From contig DRGC01000049.1 of the NCBI GenBank assembly GCA_011050235.1, positions 1 to 64,000 on the forward strand: a stretch of 64,000 nucleotides of DNA, in the 5' to 3' direction. A program made the translations under genes and the position numbers. Origin of the DNA: Phycisphaerae bacterium. GTDB taxonomy: Bacteria > Planctomycetota > Phycisphaerae > SM23-33. Shown one piece after another: positions 9,445-17,586 of the stretch. The notes under the pieces were generated by a model. The model saw only the letters and a list, made by a program, of their open reading frames with translations, did not search any database and was not told the DNA's origin. Position 1 is the first letter of the stretch, and each line of letters begins with the position of its first letter.

Positions 9445-10371
9445 ATGGCCCAGCGCCCGGAACAATTGAATATCACGGGTGACCATCGTCGCCAGTGGCG
9501 GGATTGTGTGTACGTCTATCCTGTCATCTCCCGGCGCGCGGGTGGGTTGAGCGTGGGGGTGAACCTCAACCTCGACAAGTCATGCACCTTTTCGTGCGTG
9601 TATTGTCAGATCGACCGCGGCCTTGATCGCCAGGGGGCGGCGACGGGGCAACCCCATCGCCAAGCCATCGACTTGGACGTGCTGGCCGAAGAACTGACGC
9701 TCGCGCTGACCGCCGGCGTGGATGGGGACCTGTGGGCCGAAGAGCGGTTCGCCGAAACCCCGCTCGAACTCCGGCGGATCAACGACATCGCCTTCAGCGG
9801 CGACGGCGAACCGACGTGCCTGCCCCGCTTCGACGAGGCCGTCGCGGTTGCGGCAAGGGTCAAGGCGGACCTGGCCCTGGCCGACGTCAAGATCATCGTG
9901 ATCACCAACGCCACGCAACTGCACCGCCCGCCGTTTCAACGGGCGATACCGATCCTCGAAGGCGCCAATGGCGAAGTCTGGGCCAAGCTCGACGCCGGAA
10001 TGGAGGAGATGTTCCAGCAGATCAATCGCCCCCATGGCCCGGTGACGCTCGATGAGATATGCGAGCACATCACCGCCCTTGGCCGCCGGATGCCGGTCGT
10101 CATCCAGACGCTCTTCGCCCGGCTGCACGACCAGGACCCATCCCCGCAAGAGATCGACGCCTACATCGCCCGCCTCCGCCGGATGCTGGCCGATGGCGCA
10201 ACCGTCAAGCAGGTCCAACTGCACACCATCGCCCGTTCGCCAGCCGAGCCCTACGTCCACTGGCTGACCGACGCCCAGCTTGATACGATGGCCTCGACTG
10301 TCCGCCGCGCCCTGCCGGAGCTGGACATCACCGTCACCTACGGCGCCGACATGCCGCCCCAATCCCGCTAG
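9445..10371 (+). CDS. Radical SAM protein
   Basis: A 308-residue cytoplasmic radical SAM enzyme. CTFSCVYC near residue 50 is the CxxxCxxC motif that binds the 4Fe-4S cluster used to cleave S-adenosylmethionine, and the GDGEPT block near residue 118 fits the SAM-binding GGE-type motif. The rest fits a partial TIM barrel. The substrate is unknown; there is no obvious SPASM or TRAM domain. The start is set at the ATG at 9445 because the only earlier in-frame start is a TTG without a ribosome binding site. It is monocistronic, convergent with apt, with a hairpin-rich spacer after it. Confidence 0.85.
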   Translation: MAQRPEQLNITGDHRRQWRDCVYVYPVISRRAGGLSVGVNLNLDKSCTFSCVYCQIDRGLDRQGAATGQPHRQAIDLDVLAEELTLALTAGVDGDLWAEERFAETPLELRRINDIAFSGDGEPTCLPRFDEAVAVAARVKADLALADVKIIVITNATQLHRPPFQRAIPILEGANGEVWAKLDAGMEEMFQQINRPHGPVTLDEICEHITALGRRMPVVIQTLFARLHDQDPSPQEIDAYIARLRRMLADGATVKQVQLHTIARSPAEPYVHWLTDAQLDTMASTVRRALPELDITVTYGADMPPQSR

Positions 10372-10713
10372 GAGGATGGTGGGTGGCACGGCTTGCTTGC
10401 AAGCCGTGTAGCACGTCGGATGCCGGCAGACCTTCCGGGGTAAGGCACACCAAAACAACACGGCTTGCAAGCAAGCCGTGCCACCCGCCGATGTTCCGGC
10501 CACGTCTGAGTCCCTGCAGGGACGACTGAAGCGGTCGTGGCCTTCAAGCGTCCCTGACCCGGCGCGATCCAATTTGGGGCCCATGTATTCCCGGGGATGA
10601 ATCCCCGGGCTATTTTCAAGCCTACCTGACGGCAGGCTTCGCGAAGGCCCCGCGTCCCCCCCCCTTTTGCGGACATCTCACCTGCGCGATGACGTTCAGC
10701 ATTCCTATGGCCC
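10372..10713. other. Hairpin-rich spacer between convergent genes
   Basis: This 342-bp gap between the radical SAM gene and apt holds no ORF I believe. It contains the 29-bp inverted repeat listed separately, then GTCCCTGCAGGGAC (10510-10523) and CCCGGGGATgaATCCCCGGG (10590-10609). Its make-up matches the repeat-packed spacers seen elsewhere between convergent genes. Confidence 0.7.
10381..10486. repeat. Perfect 29-bp inverted repeat, each arm itself a hairpin
   Basis: The arms 10381-10409 and 10458-10486 are exact reverse complements. Within the first arm CACGGCTTG (10387-10395) pairs with CAAGCCGTG (10400-10408) around cttg, and the second arm does the same. It can therefore form either one long stem or two short ones. 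It lies directly after the radical SAM stop codon, which fits a bidirectional terminator or an inserted REP-like pair. Confidence 0.85.
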
Positions 10714-11238
10714 CTATTCGCCCTGGATCTGGATCAGGGAGTGGATATCAACGCCCGGCAGTTTGTCCCGGCCGCTCAGAAAGCAAAGCTCGACCAGGAA
10801 TGACGCGCCGAGGATGTCCCCGCCCAGTTGCTCCACAAGCTGGCGCACGGCCGAGATCGTTCCACCGGTGGCGATCAGATCGTCGATCAGGACAACCTTT
10901 TGGCCGGGCGTGATCGCATCGGCGTGCATTTCCAGCGCGTCCGTGCCGTATTCGAGTTCGTAGCTGGCGCTGATGGTCTTGGCCGGCAGCTTGCCGGGCT
11001 TGCGCGTGGGGACGAAGCCCGCGTCCAGCGCGCACGCGACGGCCGGGCCGAAAATAAAGCCGCGACTCTCCACCCCGACCACCACGTCGACCTCCAGGTC
11101 GTGATACGGCTGGGCCAGCAGGCGCACCGCCTCTTTCAGAGCGTCGGTGTCAGCCAGCAGTGGGGTGATATCCTTGAAGATAATGCCCTTCTTGGGGAAA
11201 TCGGGCACGTCGCGAATGAATGCATCCAGTGAGGCCAT
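10714..11238 (-). CDS. apt: Adenine phosphoribosyltransferase
   Basis: Purine salvage enzyme that makes AMP from adenine and PRPP in the cytoplasm. The 174-residue length is typical. RDVPDFPKKGIIFKDITPLL near the N-terminus and GVESRGFIFG near residue 60 are Apt signatures, and VVLIDDLIATGGT near 120 is the PRPP-binding loop. The start is the ATG preceded by aaggag five bases upstream; longer in-frame versions lack one. It is encoded alone, convergent with the radical SAM gene, with about 130 bp to the next gene upstream. Confidence 0.95.
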   Translation of the reverse strand: MASLDAFIRDVPDFPKKGIIFKDITPLLADTDALKEAVRLLAQPYHDLEVDVVVGVESRGFIFGPAVACALDAGFVPTRKPGKLPAKTISASYELEYGTDALEMHADAITPGQKVVLIDDLIATGGTISAVRQLVEQLGGDILGASFLVELCFLSGRDKLPGVDIHSLIQIQGE

Positions 11239-11371
11239 CGTCGCTCCTTCTGGGTCTGACATCTTCGGGAGGGGCTCGCCGGTCCGGCGACAAGCTGCAC
11301 CCACTCCTACGACCCAACAAGGATAGAGACGGCCCGCGCATCACGCAAGGCCCAGGCGGCGTGGGCGAGAG

Positions 11372-11824
11372 TCAACGCGCCGTCAGCAGGGCCTCTTTGA
11401 TCGCCTTTTGCCGGGAAAGGAAGACCTTGGCAGGTCCGCCGGCTTCGGCGACGAGGACCGCGCGGCCGGGGACGAACACCGCCACCATGTAGGCCCACTC
11501 GCCCATCCCTTTCTTGGCCGAGAACGTCATCAACTCACCGGCCTCCCCCGTGGCGGATGAGACGTCATCCGTCGTGACCAGCACGTAGCCGCGACGCTGC
11601 GTGAGCTCGATCTTGATCGCCTGCGACCAGAACGCCAGATTGCCTTCGTCGGGGTTCTCTTCGCTGCGCAGGCCGATCACGACCCCGTCGGCCGACACGC
11701 CGCGAATGTCGTACTCCCAGCCGGCGTCGGCTTTGACGAAGCCTTGCGGCAAGTCGAGTTCGTGTTGACAGCCGATGGAGGCGGCCACAGCCAGCAGGAT
11801 CGTCAGAATCAGTGTATGTCGCAT
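11372..11824 (-). CDS. Small putative lipoprotein
   Basis: A 150-residue protein with a lipoprotein signal: hydrophobic residues 4-17 ending in ASIGC, so Cys19 is the likely lipidated residue. The mature part is an alpha/beta-looking domain with no motif I recognise. aagga lies just before the ATG. It follows the DUF4349 lipoprotein gene by 32 bp on the same strand, so the two are probably one operon and may act together in the envelope. Confidence 0.8.
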   Translation of the reverse strand: MRHTLILTILLAVAASIGCQHELDLPQGFVKADAGWEYDIRGVSADGVVIGLRSEENPDEGNLAFWSQAIKIELTQRRGYVLVTTDDVSSATGEAGELMTFSAKKGMGEWAYMVAVFVPGRAVLVAEAGGPAKVFLSRQKAIKEALLTAR

Positions 11825-11856
11825 GAGTGTTTCCTTCGGTCAGTGACCCGAGGCAG

Positions 11857-12579
11857 TCAGAATTCCATGAGAACATCCAGCCCGAGGCGGCCAAGCCACC
11901 AGAAAGGCAGTCGCACCTGGAACTCGGGCGGGGTCCGTTCCGTTCGGATAAAGGCCACGGACAGTGTCGCGTAGGCCAGTTGGCTCTTCATGCGGTTCAG
12001 CCGGCCCTGGAGCTTCTCGATCTCGGTGCGGACCCGAGCCATCTCCCGCTCGACGGCCAACACCTGCTTGACATCCTCGGTCTTTTGCAGCAGGCCGTGG
12101 AACTTCGTCAGCAGTGCCTTGGCGTTTCGAAGGCGAATGTCCAGGTCTTCGTACTGCTCGGTGACATCCCGGGCGGTGAGCTGCTTGGCGATCACCGTGC
12201 CCATTTGCCCAAGGCGGATAAGGGCCTGGTCGAAGGCTGCCGCCGGAACGCGAATCACGATCGTCTCGGCCGTCATCTGCTGCATGTACCCGCCCAACTG
12301 CTCGGCAAGCTTCTTGGTCTGGATGACGGCCTGATCGACATCGGCTGTCGCGATCTTCAGTGCGCCCGTGTAGACGACCTTCCGCGGCTGGACGGCTGAT
12401 AGCATCGGCATGTCGTCGACGGGGATCGGCGGGGCAGCCGGATTCTCGGCCTCGACGTCAACGGACTGATCAGCTTGTGAGGCCCGGTCCTGACTGACGA
12501 CCTCCCATGACTGCATCGCCGAGCACCCACACCAGAGAATCGCCAGGCCCATCGCGGCAACGGCAACAAGAGTTCGCAT
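11857..12579 (-). CDS. DUF4349 lipoprotein
   Basis: A 240-residue envelope protein. The signal peptide ends in LWCGC, giving a lipobox with Cys19. Residues about 65-225 match DUF4349: VVYTGALKIATADVDQAV, then LGGYMQQM, IVIRVPAAAFDQAL, a DVTEQYEDLDIRLRN segment and a long coiled coil (about residues 155-200), then a final beta strand and a hydrophobic tail. The family's function is unknown; the coiled coil suggests oligomers. aaaggg precedes the ATG. It is the first gene of a two-gene unit with the small lipoprotein. Confidence 0.88.
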   Translation of the reverse strand: MRTLVAVAAMGLAILWCGCSAMQSWEVVSQDRASQADQSVDVEAENPAAPPIPVDDMPMLSAVQPRKVVYTGALKIATADVDQAVIQTKKLAEQLGGYMQQMTAETIVIRVPAAAFDQALIRLGQMGTVIAKQLTARDVTEQYEDLDIRLRNAKALLTKFHGLLQKTEDVKQVLAVEREMARVRTEIEKLQGRLNRMKSQLAYATLSVAFIRTERTPPEFQVRLPFWWLGRLGLDVLMEF

Positions 12580-12843
12580 GGTTGCACCCTTTCCGGTTTC
12601 CCCAACCGGCCGATCCGGCGGGGGGACGCTGACCTATACCCCCGTCCCGTGTGGATGCGCAGGAGATGTGAAAGTACCGTTCCAGGCGAGCGGTGATGGG
12701 TCTCTGGAGTGGGCCGAAGCGACAACGGTGTAGATAGGGCGTGGCTCGGGCCTTGTCCAAATCGGGGCGGAAGGTCCACACCGTAAGGGGCCCGGCCCAC
12801 GACAACGCCGCAAGACACCTCACGGCGAGTTTCGCACTAGATC

Positions 12844-13668
12844 CTACGCCACATCTTCCGACAGCGTCCGCAACTGCTGAAGGGCCTCTTTTTCAAGTTG
12901 GCGGACGCGTTCGCGAGTCAGGCCGATCAGTTCACCGATTTCCTTGTAGGTTCGCTGTGGACCCTCGTAGCCGTTGAAACCGAACCGAAGCTCCAGGATG
13001 TGTCGCTGGCGCAGGGGCAGGCGGCTCAGAAGGCCCTCGACCAGCGGCGCGTTCGATTCGTCGAGCAAGTGCTGCTCCGGCGCGGGGGTGTGCGTGTCAG
13101 CCAGCATCTGAGAAGCGGCGTCGGAATCGTCGCTGTCCACTTGCGATGGTGTGTTGACGGCCCGCAGGCCTTCCTGGACGACGGCCATCTTCTTCTTGGA
13201 GAGTTTGAGCTTCTCGCCAATTTCATCGACGCTGGGAGTGCGTCCCAGTTCCACCGCCAGTTGACTGGCCGTCCGGCGCCATTTGCCGATCAGTTTGGCC
13301 ATGTATTCGGGCACATGGATCGACTGGGAGGTATTGTTCAGCGCGTGCTTGATGGCCTGTTTAATCCACCAGGCGCCATAGGTGCTGAACCGCACGCCGG
13401 CGTCGGGGTCGAACTCCTCGACCGCGCGGATCAGGCCGAGGTTCCCCTCGGCCACCAAGTCAGCCAACGTCATCCCCGTGCCGATGTACTCACTGGCGAT
13501 CTTCACGACCAAGCGAAGGTTGGCCCGGATCATCTGTTCGCGGGCGACGATATCGTTATGCTCCTGGATTCGTCGGGCAAGTTGCTTCTCCTGCTTCGCC
13601 GTCAGCAGTTCGGTGGACTTAATCTGGTTGAGGTACCAAGACAACTCACTGGGCGCACGGGTAGCCAT
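12844..13668 (-). CDS. RNA polymerase sigma factor, sigma-70 group 1/2 type
   Basis: A 274-residue sigma factor with regions 1.2 (SELSWYLNQIKSTELLTAKQE), 2 (ANLRLVVKIA, GNLGLIRAVEEFDPDAGVRFSTYGAWWIKQAI), 3 and 4 (EIGELIGLTRERVRQLEKEAL). It lacks the long acidic N-terminal region of full RpoD, so it is a short primary-like or group 2 sigma, possibly a stationary-phase or alternative factor. The region 2.4 and 4.2 helices look intact. I use the inner ATG because GGAG is five bases upstream; an ATG 12 codons earlier lacks one. It sits downstream of rpsA on the same strand, separated by a terminator. Confidence 0.93.
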   Translation of the reverse strand: MATRAPSELSWYLNQIKSTELLTAKQEKQLARRIQEHNDIVAREQMIRANLRLVVKIASEYIGTGMTLADLVAEGNLGLIRAVEEFDPDAGVRFSTYGAWWIKQAIKHALNNTSQSIHVPEYMAKLIGKWRRTASQLAVELGRTPSVDEIGEKLKLSKKKMAVVQEGLRAVNTPSQVDSDDSDAASQMLADTHTPAPEQHLLDESNAPLVEGLLSRLPLRQRHILELRFGFNGYEGPQRTYKEIGELIGLTRERVRQLEKEALQQLRTLSEDVA

Positions 13669-14009
13669 ATTGTCTCCTTGCTCCTCCGTTGGCGTCCGCG
13701 CCACACGGCGACGAGACCCATTACCATTACAAGCATTCGGTCAGTTTCGGGGGGCACTTAACTAGCGGCTGTTTGGGCAAGACCTGCCCCACCACCGCCC
13801 CCGCGCACAACTCGACAGCCGGCATCGTCGGAACTGAGGGATTGAGCAATAGGTTTCGACCAACCCCCTATAAATACACGAGTTATCGAACTTCTACGGG
13901 CCAAGGCCCTCTCAGCGGAGCAGACGCCCTTTCAGCACAAAAGAAAGGCCCCGGCCAATCATGACCGGGGCTTTCGTTTTTTCACATCCTGACGCAGAAA
14001 GAGGGGGCG
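13669..14009. other. Spacer between rpsA and sigma factor gene
   Basis: A 341-bp region that should hold the sigma gene promoter on the minus strand and does hold the rpsA terminator (13941-13980). It has one A+T-rich island around 13870-13885 (ctataaatacac) in otherwise GC-rich DNA, a possible promoter element, but I could not match a -35 box with confidence. Confidence 0.45.
13941..13980 (-). terminator. Intrinsic terminator of rpsA
   Basis: GCCCCGG (13948-13954) pairs with CCGGGGC (13965-13971) around a 10-base loop. Reading the minus strand the stem is followed by CTTTCTTTTG; on the plus strand by TTTCGTTTTTT. It is 30 bp beyond the rpsA stop and could work in both directions. Confidence 0.8.
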
Positions 14010-16037
14010 TTACGCCGACCCGTCAGTCTCTTCTTTGGTCGGCTCATCGGTCGACTTGGCCGGCTCGTCAGTCTTTTCTTTGGTCGGCTCATCGGTCGAC
14101 TTGGCTGGCTCGTCAGTCTTTTCTTTGGTCGGCTCATCGGTCGACTTGGCTGGCTCGTCAGTCTTTTCTTTGGTCGGCTCATCGGTCGACTTGGCCGGCT
14201 CGTCAGTCTTTTCTTCGGTCGGCTCATCGGTCGACTTGGCCGGCTCGGCGTCTTCGCGGACGGAGGAGATGATCTGCTCGCCCAGCCCCCCCTCGGGCCC
14301 GCCTTGACTTGCCAGGCCGCCACGTCGCTTGACGGGCGTGTCCGCGTCGAACGATGCCTCGCTCGCCATCTCATCGCCATCCTCGTCCAGGCCTGGTCGT
14401 TGGGCCCGCTTGAGGCTCAGGCCGATCTTCCGCTCTTCCATGTCCACGCGGAGGATTTTGACTTCCAGTTCGTCACCGGACTTGACCACGTCTTGGGGAT
14501 TGTCGACCTTCTGCTCCGACAGTTCGCTGACATGCAGAAGGCCTTCGAGGCCCTCTTCCAGTTCGATGAACACGCCGAAATTGGTAATCTTGGTCACCTT
14601 GCCGCGAACGATCTGCCCGGGCAGGTAGTTCGCGGGGATCATTCGCAACCACGGGTCTTCGCTGAGTTGCTTGAGACCCAGCGACACTCGCATTTTCTCT
14701 TCGTCGACGGCCAAGACGACACACTGAAGCTCCTGGCCTTTCTGGAGCATCTCAGACGGATGGCCGATGCGGCGCGTCCACGACAGGTCCGACACGTGCA
14801 GCATGCCGTCGATGCCCGGCTCGATCTCCACGAATGCTCCGAAGCTGGTCATATTCTGCACGTTCCCGTCGACGACGGTTCCCGGTGGGTACTTCTCCTT
14901 GACGATCATCCAGGGATTCTCGGCGGCCTGTTTCATGCCGAGCGAAATCTCCTGCTTGTCCTTGTCGATGTCGAGGACGACCACGTCGATCTCCTCCCTT
15001 TCGGAAACCAGCTCGCTGGGGTGTGAGACACGGCGGGTCCAACTCATCTCGGAGATATGCACCAGGCCTTCCAGGCCGTCTTCAAGCTTCACGAACGCAC
15101 CATAGCTCATGATCGAAACGACCTGGCCGCGGACCTTTGTGCCCACGGGGTAGTGCTCGCCGACCTTGGACCAGGGGTTCTCCGTCAGTTGCTTCAGGCC
15201 CAGGGCGACCTTTTCCTTCTCTCGGTCGATGTTGAGGATCTTCACCTCGATGTCCTGCTCGACCTTGACGCGCTCGGACGGATGGCCGATTCGCCCCCAA
15301 CTCATGTCCGTGATATGCAGCAGCCCGTCCAGGCCGCCCAGGTCGATGAAGACGCCGAAATCGGCGATGTTCTTGACCACGCCCTTGCGAACCTGGCCCT
15401 CCGCCAGCTCGGCCAGGAGTGATTCTTTGGCAGCACTGCGGCGCTGCTCGAGCAGCTTGCGTCGCGAGATCACGATGTTGCGCCGATCCATATCGATCTT
15501 GAGAATCTGCGCATCGATTTTCTGCCCGATGAATTCGCTGATGTCGCCGGGGCGGCGAATGTCGACCTGGCTGGCGGGGAGGAAGGCGGGCACGCCGATG
15601 TCGACCAGCAGGCCGCCTTTGATCTTTCGCGTCACCTTGCCGCTGACGTCGTCGCCTTCCTTCTTGGTCTCGCAGATCCACTGCCACCCGCGAATGCGGT
15701 CGGCCTTGCGCTTGGAGAGCACGACCAGCCCGCCGTCGGATTCGATCTCTTCCAGCAGGACTTCCACTTCCAACCCGATGACGACTTCGGAGGGGTCGTC
15801 GAACTCATGCAGGTCCACGGCGCCTTCGCTCTTGAGGCCGACCTCGACGACAGCCTGGTCGCCGGTGATGCTGATGACGTGGCCTTTGAGAATCGCGCCG
15901 ACTTGGTGGCTGGTTCTTTCCGCCACGAGGTCGTTGAACGCATCCTCGGAGAACGTCTCCCCCAGCACACCGGCTAACTGCTTCTGAACGTCCTCGTCAC
16001 TGACGTCCAAGGCGTTGATAAGATTGTTGTCAACCAT
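14010..16037 (-). CDS. rpsA: 30S ribosomal protein S1 with repeated acidic tail
   Basis: A 675-residue RNA-binding protein of the small subunit that helps mRNA bind the ribosome. Six S1 (OB-fold) domains can be read in order at about residues 48-116, 132-200, 217-288, 305-375, 392-462 and 478-548; domains 3-6 carry the classic GxVxxixxfGaFVxl...GLLHiSe pattern. Six domains match the long S1 form. After domain 6 comes a linker and a tail of about 75 residues made of a repeated 15-residue unit rich in Glu, Asp, Lys, Thr and Pro. caggtg precedes the ATG. An intrinsic terminator follows. Confidence 0.96.
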   Translation of the reverse strand: MVDNNLINALDVSDEDVQKQLAGVLGETFSEDAFNDLVAERTSHQVGAILKGHVISITGDQAVVEVGLKSEGAVDLHEFDDPSEVVIGLEVEVLLEEIESDGGLVVLSKRKADRIRGWQWICETKKEGDDVSGKVTRKIKGGLLVDIGVPAFLPASQVDIRRPGDISEFIGQKIDAQILKIDMDRRNIVISRRKLLEQRRSAAKESLLAELAEGQVRKGVVKNIADFGVFIDLGGLDGLLHITDMSWGRIGHPSERVKVEQDIEVKILNIDREKEKVALGLKQLTENPWSKVGEHYPVGTKVRGQVVSIMSYGAFVKLEDGLEGLVHISEMSWTRRVSHPSELVSEREEIDVVVLDIDKDKQEISLGMKQAAENPWMIVKEKYPPGTVVDGNVQNMTSFGAFVEIEPGIDGMLHVSDLSWTRRIGHPSEMLQKGQELQCVVLAVDEEKMRVSLGLKQLSEDPWLRMIPANYLPGQIVRGKVTKITNFGVFIELEEGLEGLLHVSELSEQKVDNPQDVVKSGDELEVKILRVDMEERKIGLSLKRAQRPGLDEDGDEMASEASFDADTPVKRRGGLASQGGPEGGLGEQIISSVREDAEPAKSTDEPTEEKTDEPAKSTDEPTKEKTDEPAKSTDEPTKEKTDEPAKSTDEPTKEKTDEPAKSTDEPTKEETDGSA
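14021..14247 (-). repeat. In-frame 45-bp tandem repeats in rpsA
   Basis: Four complete 45-bp units (14037-14081, 14082-14126, 14127-14171, 14172-14216) with partial units on each side. They are nearly identical in DNA and encode a 15-residue unit of the type STDEPTKEKTDEPAK. Identity at third positions points to recent slippage or unequal crossing-over. Confidence 0.92.
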
Positions 16038-16325
16038 TGAGTATTCACCTGTCTACCTACTCGTCTTCGATGTCGCGCCGCGGCCCCAACTGCCGGTCAG
16101 TTGGGCGACGCGCCCGCCTCAATCCCGGCGGCCAGGAGGCCGGACCGTCCAGCCTTCGCGCAGCATCCGCCCCTTTGCGGGGCGGCAAACATTGGATTCT
16201 AGTCGCTTCACTGACGGGTCGCCAAAGAATTCTGACCCCCATCTTTGGCCGGGAGAAAACACCGAACGACCGACATGTCTGCGGACTTCCGTTGGTGGGG
16301 CCGGGCGCGGCCGACACGATGGCGC

Positions 16326-17348
16326 TTATGGATGGATTTCAGCCAAGTTGCCGAACACGATTGTCTGGTTCTTGCCGCGCCCTTTGGCCGCATACATGGC
16401 TCGATCCGCCATCGACAGCAGATCGTCTGCACAGGACGGGTCGTCCGCCTGCAGCGAGGCGATCCCGACCGACAACGTTAACAGGCGATCCAGCAACTCG
16501 ATGCGACTGCCTGAATGGATGAGTTCCTGGCGAATACGGTCGCATACGGTCGCGGCCCGTTCCACCGAGGTGTGCGGCAGAAACAGCACGAACTCATCGC
16601 CGCCATAACGGGCCGCCACGTCGCTTATCCGCAGCGACTGGCGAATCACATCAGCCGTGACCACCAACGCCTGGTCACCCGTCTGGTGGCCCAGCGAATC
16701 GTTCAGCTCTTTATAGCAATCCAGATCGCACATGCAGCAGGACAGATCGTACCCGTACCGTTGGGCTTCGTTGAAGTCGATCTCGGCGACCTCGGCAAAC
16801 TTGCGCCGGTTGGCCAGCCCGGTCAGGTGATCGGTCTCGGCCATGGTCTGCAGCTTCTGGAGGGACTCCTCCAACTGGATGTTCTTGACGCGCAACTCAC
16901 TGAGCATCGTCTCCAGTTCATCCTGCAGCCGTTGGTTCTCCCGCCAGATGCGAAACTGCCGTAGATTCTTTTCGATGATGGCCGGAATTCCAAACAGGTA
17001 GTCGCCCAGCTTGAGAACGTAGTCCTGGGCCCCGCACCGAAGGGCTTCCCCGACCGCAATCGGCGTATCCTGGCCTGTCAGAAAGACCACCGGCACGTCG
17101 GCACGCCGGCGGACACGCTGGACCAGATCCAATCCCGAGACGTCCGGAAGATTCGGGGCAAGAAGGATAATGGCGAACTCTTCCAGAGGCTGGGCCAGAC
17201 AGTCCTCGCCTGTTGTGACACTGACGATCTGCTCCGTATCCGCCGCCAACCCATAATGGGCCAAGAGCGTCTCGACCAGCAGCCCGCGCTGCTCGGGGTC
17301 ATTCTCGACAATCAGAATCTTCGGCACGTCGCTAATCGGTCCGCTCAC
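16326..17348 (-). CDS. Pseudo-receiver / GGDEF diguanylate cyclase
   Basis: A 340-residue protein: receiver-like domain (residues 8-125), coiled-coil linker (about 135-175) and GGDEF domain (about 178-335). The cyclase side looks active: DHLTGLANRR, CDLDCYKELND, RYGGDEF, and an inhibitory RISD site five residues before GGDEF. In the receiver the acidic END cluster and the YVLK lysine are present, but the phospho-acceptor Asp at the end of strand 3 is Ala (LLAPNLPDVSG, about residue 64), so normal phosphorylation is unlikely. The start is the GTG with AGGAGG six bases upstream; a longer GTG start 26 codons earlier lacks one. Probably makes c-di-GMP. Confidence 0.88.
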   Translation of the reverse strand: MSGPISDVPKILIVENDPEQRGLLVETLLAHYGLAADTEQIVSVTTGEDCLAQPLEEFAIILLAPNLPDVSGLDLVQRVRRRADVPVVFLTGQDTPIAVGEALRCGAQDYVLKLGDYLFGIPAIIEKNLRQFRIWRENQRLQDELETMLSELRVKNIQLEESLQKLQTMAETDHLTGLANRRKFAEVAEIDFNEAQRYGYDLSCCMCDLDCYKELNDSLGHQTGDQALVVTADVIRQSLRISDVAARYGGDEFVLFLPHTSVERAATVCDRIRQELIHSGSRIELLDRLLTLSVGIASLQADDPSCADDLLSMADRAMYAAKGRGKNQTIVFGNLAEIHP

Positions 17349-17586
17349 TGCGGGCCTCCTGGCGCTGTTGCTGGACTGAGCATGGCCCGACGGCGCCGCC
17401 CCGGTTGCGTGGGGGCAGACGACCACTGCACATGACGGGCCCTTCCACAGAGATTATCGGCAGCGGCGGGGCCGAGCTTTGACTGGCAGTGGGATAAGAT
17501 TGGCAGGAACCCCTCTTTGCCCGGCCCCCATGCTGCGGTATGCTTTGCTCCTATCTGTCACACCAGTCGACCTGTTATCCTGAGCG

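Noticed and set aside
12580-12843. Structured RNA such as RNase P or 6S between the DUF4349 and sigma genes
   Set aside because: No conserved RNase P core or 6S-like long stem could be read on either strand.
13961-14307. Repetitive plus-strand ORFs and CRISPR-like spacing
   Set aside because: The 45-bp periodicity is the in-frame rpsA tail repeat; there are no unique spacers, so it is not a CRISPR array.
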